A stretch of DNA of 11,393 nucleotides from UBA9647 sp049522195 (GTDB taxonomy: Bacteria; Bacteroidota; Ignavibacteria; UBA10030), in NCBI GenBank assembly GCA_049522195.1, contig JBEKOB010000110.1, forward strand, positions 1 to 11,393, given 5' to 3'. The notes under the pieces were generated by a model. The model saw only the letters and a list, made by a program, of their open reading frames with translations. It did no database searches and had not been told where the DNA came from. How positions within the stretch are numbered: the stretch's first letter is position 1; every line of letters starts with the position of its first letter. The position numbers and the translations under genes were made by a program. Below are positions 6,602-11,393 of this stretch, piece after piece.

Positions 6602-8260
6602 ATGATGAAGAAGCCTTTGTCTGTATCTATTCTCTGCTTGGTTCTTATCGTTCTCGCGTATCCTGTCCAGGTTGTGTCTCAAGGTCATCGTATCACAGCC
6701 AGAGAATGGCACGAGGACTTGCGCTATCTGGCCTCTCAAATGCCGCTGAAACACAAGTCGTTGTTTCACACGATGACGCAGTCGGAATTTGAACAAGCGG
6801 TCAGTGTGCTGGAGGCCGATATTCGAAGGCTTGACAGCGCGGAAATCGTCGTCCATCTTGCACAAATCGGCGCAATGGTTCAGGACGGCCACACAGGGCT
6901 ATCATTGCGCAACTCCGGTGACGATGTGAAGACGCGCATCCCCATCCGCTTCATGCAATGCGCGGATGGGATCTTTGTTCGGGCTGCTGCGCCTCAATAC
7001 GCGGACGCTGTCGGCGGAAAGCTCATCACGATCGGCGGAATTAGTGTCGAGAAGGCGATGGAGCGTATCAACTCGATCATCTCCCACGACCCGGGGAACA
7101 ACGAAGAGCAAGTGGCCTGGGGGGCCAGGCTCTTCCTGAATGAGACCGTACTTCTCCACGGGTTAGGATTGAGCACATCGGAAAGCAGCGCGGAATATGT
7201 CATCGAAAAGGGGGGGACGCGACGCACGTTCGTGATGAAATGCTCTGAGCCAATAGGCACATGGTGGCTCTCTGCCATACCTCCGACTTGGGTGGATGCT
7301 CGTCCGGCATTACAGCCGACTCCGCTTGCCTATCAGCATACAAATGAGCACTACTGGTTTACCTATCTGCCTGAACGCCGGGCGGTCTACCTCCAATTCA
7401 ACATTGTGCTGAATGGAGGAGGCGAGTCACTTTCCGATTTCGCAACACGGCTTGGGAGTTTTATCGAACATAACGCCGTGAAACGCCTCGTGATCGATGT
7501 ACGCAACAACACCGGCGGTGACAATACCTTGCTTCGACCATTGCTGGTGACCATCATCCGTTCAAAGGTGAATGAGCGTGGTAGGGTGTATGTTATCACC
7601 GGACCGACGACCTTTTCGGCGGCTCAAAACTTTGTCAATCGCCTGGAGAACTACGCTAAGGTCATTTTCGTCGGAGAACCAACGGCTCAGAATGTCAATT
7701 TCTATGGAGATCCAACTTCGATTACGCTCCCACATTCCGGCCTGACAGTGGCTACTGCAAGCCTCTGGTGGCAGGACATGGACCCGCGCGATCAGCGCAA
7801 AAGCACGAGTCCGGAGGTGGCAGCAGCAATGACCTTTCAGGATTACGTCGCTGGACGCGACGCAGCCGTTGACTTGGCCATGACGATGTCCGTGCCGATG
7901 ACGATCGATGAGTGGATGGAGAGCCGCCTTGCAGGGGGGATCGATTCCGTGCTGGCAGGGTATCGCGCCTATATTGCCGATCCCATGCATAGATATCTGC
8001 CGGATCAGGAGCAACGCCTGAACAGTTATGGCTATCGATTGCTGTCCAAGAAACGCATTCCTGATGCGATTGTCGTCTTCCAGGTAGTCGCGAAAACGCA
8101 TCCGGATTCGTGGAATGCTTTCGACAGTCTAGGCGAGGCTTTTGCAGCAGCAGGGGATAAAATGCATGCCCTCGAAGCCTACCGACGCTCGCTTGAGCTC
8201 AATCCGGACAATGGTAACGGCAAGAGTATGATTGAAAAAATTATGCGGAGCCACGACTAG
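6602..8260 (+). CDS. Exported S41 family peptidase with C-terminal TPR repeats
   Basis: The protein has 552 residues. Residues 1-27 form a signal peptide (MMKKP, hydrophobic core, VVSQ). An N-terminal helical region with QDGHTGL (94-100), a PDZ-like stretch (GGKLITIGGISVEKA, 138-152) and the S41 core (250-400) follow. In the core, LVIDVRNNTGGD (296-307) and TGPTTFSAAQNF (333-344) are the conserved blocks, with Ser339 as the likely nucleophile. S41 enzymes are tail-specific or interphotoreceptor-retinoid-binding-protein-like proteases. Residues about 470-540 hold two TPR units (AIVVFQVVAKTHPDSWNAF, ALEAYRRSLELNPDNG), likely for partner binding. The ATG at 6602 is preferred over an upstream in-frame ATG at 6476, because GGAAGG lies at 6587-6592 and the signal peptide starts there. 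It stands alone, with convergent genes to the right. Confidence 0.88.
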   Translation: MMKKPLSVSILCLVLIVLAYPVQVVSQGHRITAREWHEDLRYLASQMPLKHKSLFHTMTQSEFEQAVSVLEADIRRLDSAEIVVHLAQIGAMVQDGHTGLSLRNSGDDVKTRIPIRFMQCADGIFVRAAAPQYADAVGGKLITIGGISVEKAMERINSIISHDPGNNEEQVAWGARLFLNETVLLHGLGLSTSESSAEYVIEKGGTRRTFVMKCSEPIGTWWLSAIPPTWVDARPALQPTPLAYQHTNEHYWFTYLPERRAVYLQFNIVLNGGGESLSDFATRLGSFIEHNAVKRLVIDVRNNTGGDNTLLRPLLVTIIRSKVNERGRVYVITGPTTFSAAQNFVNRLENYAKVIFVGEPTAQNVNFYGDPTSITLPHSGLTVATASLWWQDMDPRDQRKSTSPEVAAAMTFQDYVAGRDAAVDLAMTMSVPMTIDEWMESRLAGGIDSVLAGYRAYIADPMHRYLPDQEQRLNSYGYRLLSKKRIPDAIVVFQVVAKTHPDSWNAFDSLGEAFAAAGDKMHALEAYRRSLELNPDNGNGKSMIEKIMRSHD

Positions 8261-8385
8261 GGCATGGTTTGGCGATTGAAGCAAGGAGCTGGCTCGAAAG
8301 GCGCGGTCTAAGGAAGTCAATGTAGCACAAACTGCGATGTTCACTCCTCTGACGACGCGATATTGAAGTTGAGTTTGAAGGATTG

Positions 8386-8426
8386 TCACTGAATTTGATC
8401 CGCAGGATCGGAAGTGACGCTTTTCG
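8386..8426 (+). terminator. Two-part hairpin between convergent genes
   Basis: GTCACT (8386-8391) pairs with AGTGAC (8414-8419). Inside it, GATCC (8398-8402) pairs with GGATC (8406-8410) around a three-base loop. A short CTTTTC run follows. It lies in the 224-base gap between the peptidase stop and the reverse-strand amidohydrolase stop, where a terminator is expected, though 125 bases from the peptidase stop. The internal loop and short T run make it weak. Nothing else was recognised in this gap. Confidence 0.35.
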
Positions 8427-8484
8427 ATCGGCGAGATTGCGACTACGGTGTGGGAGCGGGACGGATGGACCAAGGGTGAAGCGA

Positions 8485-9405
8485 TCACACGTCAACGAGG
8501 GAAGCGGCGTTTTCGTAGAAGATCTTCTTTCCGTCACCGAGAGGAAGGCGCATTTCCTGCACAAGTTTTGTCTGGTTATCGACGATGTCGTAGCGGTAGC
8601 CGCGCGGGAACATGCCCGACGCCGAACCGAACAATAGCCTGCCCGCCCCATAGGCCGCCAGCGCCTTCTGGAAGACTGTTCTCAGATCCGGTTTGGATGG
8701 ATGATCTGCTATCCAGGAATTGGACCCTGAACTGTCGAGATAGACATTTGCACATTCTTTCCCCACTTCCAGCGCCTCATCGAGCCGTCCTCCCCCAAAA
8801 TGCGGAATGACAAACTTGATTGAAGGATACTTCTTTGCTACAGGAATCAGGTCCTTTGGATTCGAAAAATCATCATTGACAAATGTCTGAATCCCGGCAT
8901 ACTCGCGCGGCTTAATCGTGACCTTTCCAAACTGTGTAAATACGATCGCTTTGGTCTCCTGACAAAGGTGATACAGCGGATCCAACCAAGCGTCGTTCAC
9001 GCTGATGTGAAAGAGCGACGGTGTAAGGAGAATGCCGCGCAGCTTGTCCTGCTTCAACCGTTTTTCGGCATTTTGTATCAGGAGATTTGAATTCGGGTCG
9101 ATTGTAAAAATGCCGGTGAAGCGAGATGGAAAGGCCTGTACTGCTTTGACGACAGCGTCTTCGTCGCCCGGGATACTGCTGAAGAGCATGACCCGCTCGA
9201 TCTTCCACTTGTCAATGATCTCGATCCATCGCTTTGCGAGAATGACAGGATCCTCGCCGGGTATCTCAATGCGCCCCTTCGTGGCGAGATTTTTCAGCTC
9301 AGCGTTGAAGTCGAGCCTGTTCGTCTTCTGCCTCACGAGGAAACGGAAATAGGAGTGAGAGTAGAAATGGACGTGGGCGTCGAATATTTTGAAAAGACCG
9401 ATCAT
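8485..9405 (-). CDS. Amidohydrolase-2 family (PF04909-type) protein with altered metal site
   Basis: This is a 306-residue TIM-barrel protein of the amidohydrolase-2 group, which includes ACMSD-type decarboxylases and lactone hydrolases. FDAHVHF gives the HxH pair (His11, His13), and IPHFGGGRLDEAL gives His202. Two further landmarks differ. The strand where relatives have a metal-ligand His reads IVFTQFG (154-160). The Asp of the final GSD or GTD motif is Ala262 in LLFGSASGMFPRG; the relatives I recall read LFGTDSSFFPRG. It may therefore bind metal differently or be non-catalytic. The ATG at 9405 was chosen because the barrel starts there and it clears mqnD by 16 bases; GAGG, overlapping the mqnD stop, is the likely but distant ribosome binding site. 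It is third in the menG-mqnD operon, which suggests a link to menaquinone or naphthoate metabolism; that link is inference. Confidence 0.8.
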   Translation of the reverse strand: MIGLFKIFDAHVHFYSHSYFRFLVRQKTNRLDFNAELKNLATKGRIEIPGEDPVILAKRWIEIIDKWKIERVMLFSSIPGDEDAVVKAVQAFPSRFTGIFTIDPNSNLLIQNAEKRLKQDKLRGILLTPSLFHISVNDAWLDPLYHLCQETKAIVFTQFGKVTIKPREYAGIQTFVNDDFSNPKDLIPVAKKYPSIKFVIPHFGGGRLDEALEVGKECANVYLDSSGSNSWIADHPSKPDLRTVFQKALAAYGAGRLLFGSASGMFPRGYRYDIVDNQTKLVQEMRLPLGDGKKIFYENAASLVDV

Positions 9406-9421
9406 GAATTCGTTGTGAACC

Positions 9422-10255
9422 TCAAAACAGGTCGAGTGTCGGTATTGCGGGAATGACTCCGCGCTCTTCGCCAAGACGATAGAGCAGCTCAAGTGCTTTC
9501 TGTCCATTCTCGCCCATATCGACGGTCAATTCGCTGACGTACATCTTCACGAATTGTTCTCCGAGCTTGACGTCGATGCCGCGTCCGTACTGGAGCGCAT
9601 ATGGGATCGCATCACTTTGGTGCGTATAGCCGTAGTGAATGCTTTGGCGCAATCCCTGGGAGAGCCTGCGTGCGGTCTCTTCTCCAAGATCTTTCCTCAC
9701 AACATCGAGCCCGAGCGGAAGGGGAAGGCCGTAGAGACGCTCCCACAGTTCTCCAAAGTCGAGGATCTTGTTAAATCCCTTCTCCTGAAAAGTAATCTGC
9801 CCTTCGTGGATCAGTAATCCCGCATCAAATTCTCCGCTGCTGACACGATCCATGATCTGATCGAATGGGATATCCACTTGTTTGATCCCCTCGGTGAAGA
9901 TCTTGAAGAGCAGCGTTGCAGTGGTCAGGGCTCCGGGTGTGGCCACAGTCTTCCCCGCCAGTTCGTCCAGGGATCTGTAGTTCTTCGATACGATCACGGG
10001 GCCGTAACCTTCTCCCATGCTCGCGCCCGTTTTCATGATCCAGTATTTGTCAGCAACAAATGCGTAGGCATGGGCGGAAATCGCTGTGACCTCCAGTTCT
10101 CCACGAAACGCCCTCTCATTCAAGGTCTGGATGTCCTCGAGATGATGCTGGATCGTAATACCCTCGAGCTTCACCTTGCCGCTCGAAAGGCCGTAAAACA
10201 TGAATGCGTCATCTGGATCCGGACTATGTCCGACGCGAATAATTCGTTCCATCAT
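9422..10255 (-). CDS. mqnD: 1,4-dihydroxy-6-naphthoate synthase (futalosine menaquinone pathway)
   Basis: MqnD converts cyclic dehypoxanthinyl futalosine into 1,4-dihydroxy-6-naphthoate, the naphthoquinone core of menaquinone, in the cytosol. The 277-residue length fits the family. The N-terminal VGHSPDPDDAFMFYGL (8-23) is the MqnD signature and separates it from the related MqnA. GLLIHEGQITF (147-157) contains His150, equivalent to the proposed catalytic His145 of the Thermus enzyme. SAHAYAFVADKY and VATPGALTTATLL are substrate-binding segments of the periplasmic-binding-protein-like fold. Translation can start at either of two adjacent ATGs (10255 or 10252); no clear ribosome binding site is seen. 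It starts eight bases after the menG stop, so the two are surely co-transcribed. The other mqn genes are not in this window. Confidence 0.95.
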   Translation of the reverse strand: MMERIIRVGHSPDPDDAFMFYGLSSGKVKLEGITIQHHLEDIQTLNERAFRGELEVTAISAHAYAFVADKYWIMKTGASMGEGYGPVIVSKNYRSLDELAGKTVATPGALTTATLLFKIFTEGIKQVDIPFDQIMDRVSSGEFDAGLLIHEGQITFQEKGFNKILDFGELWERLYGLPLPLGLDVVRKDLGEETARRLSQGLRQSIHYGYTHQSDAIPYALQYGRGIDVKLGEQFVKMYVSELTVDMGENGQKALELLYRLGEERGVIPAIPTLDLF

Positions 10256-10263
10256 GTTATCGA

Positions 10264-11037
10264 TTATAGTTGAACAGGTTTTTCTGCAATGTAAATCGTG
10301 GCAATGCCAAATGTCAGCCGGTGTTGAAATGCGCCGACGAAGCCGATTGCCGCCAGAATCTTTGTCATAGCATCACCATCAGGGAATGCCATAACGGTGC
10401 TTGGAAGATACTGGTATGCCTCAGGGCTCTTCGAAATGACGCCTCCGAGCCTGGGGAGGACTCGTGTAAAATAGAACGAATAGATCTGCTTGAACGGCGT
10501 ACGTTTGGGTCTCGAGAACTCGAGAATCATCAATGCTCCCCCGGAACGCAGTACCCGGAACATCTCGTGGAGGCCCTTTTGCAGGTCTGAAAAATTCCGG
10601 ATCCCAAAAGCAACCATCACAGCATCAAACGAGTCATCCGGAAAACGTAGTTGTTCTGCAGATCCCTCCTCGACGGCGATCTTGTGATCAAGTTTCCGTC
10701 GTCGGATCTTCTCCCGTGCATACTCCAACATGGCCGGCGACAAGTCAATTCCGTAGACCTTCTGGACAGGGGGCTTGCATGCCTCCAGCGCCAGGTCGGC
10801 TGTTCCTGTGGCGATATCGAGGATTGTCCGAGGCTCATATTCACGCAATAACCTCACCGCTTTCTTTCGCCACCGGATGTCAAAACCAAGGCTGAGGAAA
10901 TGGTTGAGGAAGTCGTAGTGCGGCGCGATCCGGTTGAATAACGACCTGACGTACGTCTGTTCGTACGTCTGCCGATCAGTCGGGATTGAATCGTGTACGG
11001 TCATTTCCAATTCAGCATCCTTGTCGGATTCGCTCAC
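10264..11037 (-). CDS. menG: Demethylmenaquinone methyltransferase (UbiE/MenG)
   Basis: This SAM-dependent C-methyltransferase carries out the last step of menaquinone synthesis, methylating the naphthoquinone ring; in organisms with ubiquinone the same family (UbiE) also serves that pathway. The protein has 257 residues. NRIAPHYDFLNHFLSLG (35-51) and RWRKKA form the family N-terminal signature. LDIATGTADLA (73-83) is SAM motif I, YGIDLS (95-100) holds the acidic residue for the ribose, and AFGIRNFSDLQKGLHEMFRV with the later EAYQYLP complete the UbiE signature. The GTG start is supported by AGAGG about seven bases upstream (near 11045-11049); an ATG at 11004 would lose only a poorly conserved tail. 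It is the first gene of the operon menG-mqnD-amidohydrolase. Confidence 0.95.
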   Translation of the reverse strand: MSESDKDAELEMTVHDSIPTDRQTYEQTYVRSLFNRIAPHYDFLNHFLSLGFDIRWRKKAVRLLREYEPRTILDIATGTADLALEACKPPVQKVYGIDLSPAMLEYAREKIRRRKLDHKIAVEEGSAEQLRFPDDSFDAVMVAFGIRNFSDLQKGLHEMFRVLRSGGALMILEFSRPKRTPFKQIYSFYFTRVLPRLGGVISKSPEAYQYLPSTVMAFPDGDAMTKILAAIGFVGAFQHRLTFGIATIYIAEKPVQL

Positions 11038-11055
11038 GAGGAAGCCTCTAAACGA

Positions 11056-11087
11056 AAAATATACGCAACAGTGCCAAGATTTCCAAC
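11056..11087 (-). promoter_or_regulatory. Possible Bacteroidota-type promoter for the menG operon
   Basis: On the reverse strand TATATTTT (11063-11056) resembles the -7 element TAnnTTTG of the Bacteroidota primary sigma factor. GTTGG (11087-11083) lies 19 bases upstream, where the -33 TTTG-like element is expected. It would give a leader of about 10-15 bases before the GTG at 11037. The match is imperfect at both boxes. A perfect 8-base palindrome, CTCCGGAG (11095-11102), lies just upstream of it and could be a binding site. Confidence 0.35.
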
Positions 11088-11131
11088 CTGAAAACTCCGG
11101 AGGAACTACACAGTATCACCTGACAAACTCC

Positions 11132-11161
11132 TTTGCACTTCGTAGCGTGCGGTTGCATTTG
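11132..11161 (+). promoter_or_regulatory. Possible Bacteroidota-type promoter for the lipoprotein gene
   Basis: TTTG at 11132-11135 and TGCATTTG at 11154-11161 are 18 bases apart and match the TTTG / TAnnTTTG consensus with one mismatch. Transcription would begin near 11168, about 24 bases before the ATG at 11192. The consensus is short, so chance matches are common. Confidence 0.35.
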
Positions 11162-11191
11162 AGCAGTGGGATCGCTACTTTTCCGTCGAAG

Positions 11192-11393
11192 ATGAAGAAA
11201 CTCCTCCTTGCTGCGATTGTGATGTCGTTGCTCTCCTGCGATCACGGCCTGGAACCACCCCCGAGTGTTCAACCAGGCTTTGGCGGCACGATCTATTTTG
11301 AGAAGGGGACCTGGCCGGCATCGGACAGTCTTGTGAACCTCTGGCTGTTCGCGTCTCAGCTGTATCCTCTGGACTCGGCGAAGATTTTCACCG
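11192..11393 (+). CDS. Lipoprotein, N-terminal part (cut by window end)
   Basis: The first 67 residues are in the window and the frame is still open at the end. MKKLLLAAIVMSLLSC is a lipoprotein signal peptide, with the lipobox LLSC and the modified Cys at residue 16, so the protein is probably anchored in the inner or outer membrane. After the Cys come DHGLEPPPSV, a flexible linker, and then GFGGTIYFEKGTWPASDSL, resembling the start of a beta-sandwich domain. I do not recognise the family with certainty. No good ribosome binding site precedes the ATG; the start is fixed by the signal peptide. It is divergent from menG with a 154-base gap, so the two could share a regulatory region. Confidence 0.75.
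   Translation, partial: MKKLLLAAIVMSLLSCDHGLEPPPSVQPGFGGTIYFEKGTWPASDSLVNLWLFASQLYPLDSAKIFT

Noticed and set aside
7562..8101. Reverse-strand open frame of 179 codons rich in His and Arg
   Set aside because: Antisense shadow of the S41 peptidase gene.
9406..9507. Longer N-terminus for the amidohydrolase, starting at 9507
   Set aside because: The extra 34 residues overlap the mqnD coding region and lie before the FDAHVHF barrel start; the ATG at 9405 fits the family.
1..11393. CRISPR array, tRNA or rRNA genes, insertion sequences
   Set aside because: No regularly spaced repeats, no recognisable tRNA or rRNA stretches and no transposase motifs were found by eye.

Overview
The window looks like a chromosomal segment of a Gram-negative bacterium of the Bacteroidota / Chlorobiota / Ignavibacteriota (FCB) group. 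The main clue is the 440-residue protein at 296-1618, which ends in a type IX secretion (Por) sorting domain with the NYPNPFNP signature common in Ignavibacteriota and relatives. Menaquinone made by the futalosine route and a lipoprotein with a LLSC lipobox fit this placement. Genus and species cannot be read from the sequence.

Left and middle part (1-8260): ten recognised genes, all on the + strand and mostly unrelated in function, which looks like accessory DNA. In order they are: a secreted YCF48-like beta-propeller protein, an isoprenylcysteine methyltransferase-like membrane protein, a cysteine-rich DUF3795 protein, a SnoaL-like protein, an exported EreA/ChaN-like protein, an exported dienelactone-hydrolase-like protein, a MaoC-like dehydratase, a cyclase/kynurenine-formamidase-like protein, and an exported S41 peptidase with C-terminal TPRs. 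The propeller gene lies between two near-identical 19-bp cores (106-124 and 1761-1779, 17 of 19 bases equal). The second core closes a long imperfect inverted-repeat structure (1633-1779) resembling an integron attC site, so the propeller gene may be a mobile cassette. A short reverse-strand coding remnant (6467-6601) with a terminator-like hairpin suggests rearrangement just before the peptidase gene.

Right part (8485-11037): a reverse-strand operon, menG/ubiE then mqnD then an amidohydrolase-2 family gene, with gaps of 8 and 16 bases. The first two belong to menaquinone synthesis: MqnD makes 1,4-dihydroxy-6-naphthoate and MenG performs the last C-methylation. The third is not a standard menaquinone gene. 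It keeps the HxH pair and a later His but has Ala where the family has its metal-binding Asp (GSA instead of GSD/GTD). Its place in the operon and its altered active site make it the most interesting protein here. Divergent from menG, a lipoprotein gene starts at 11192 and runs off the end of the window.

All functional calls come from reading motifs by eye. No homology search was run.
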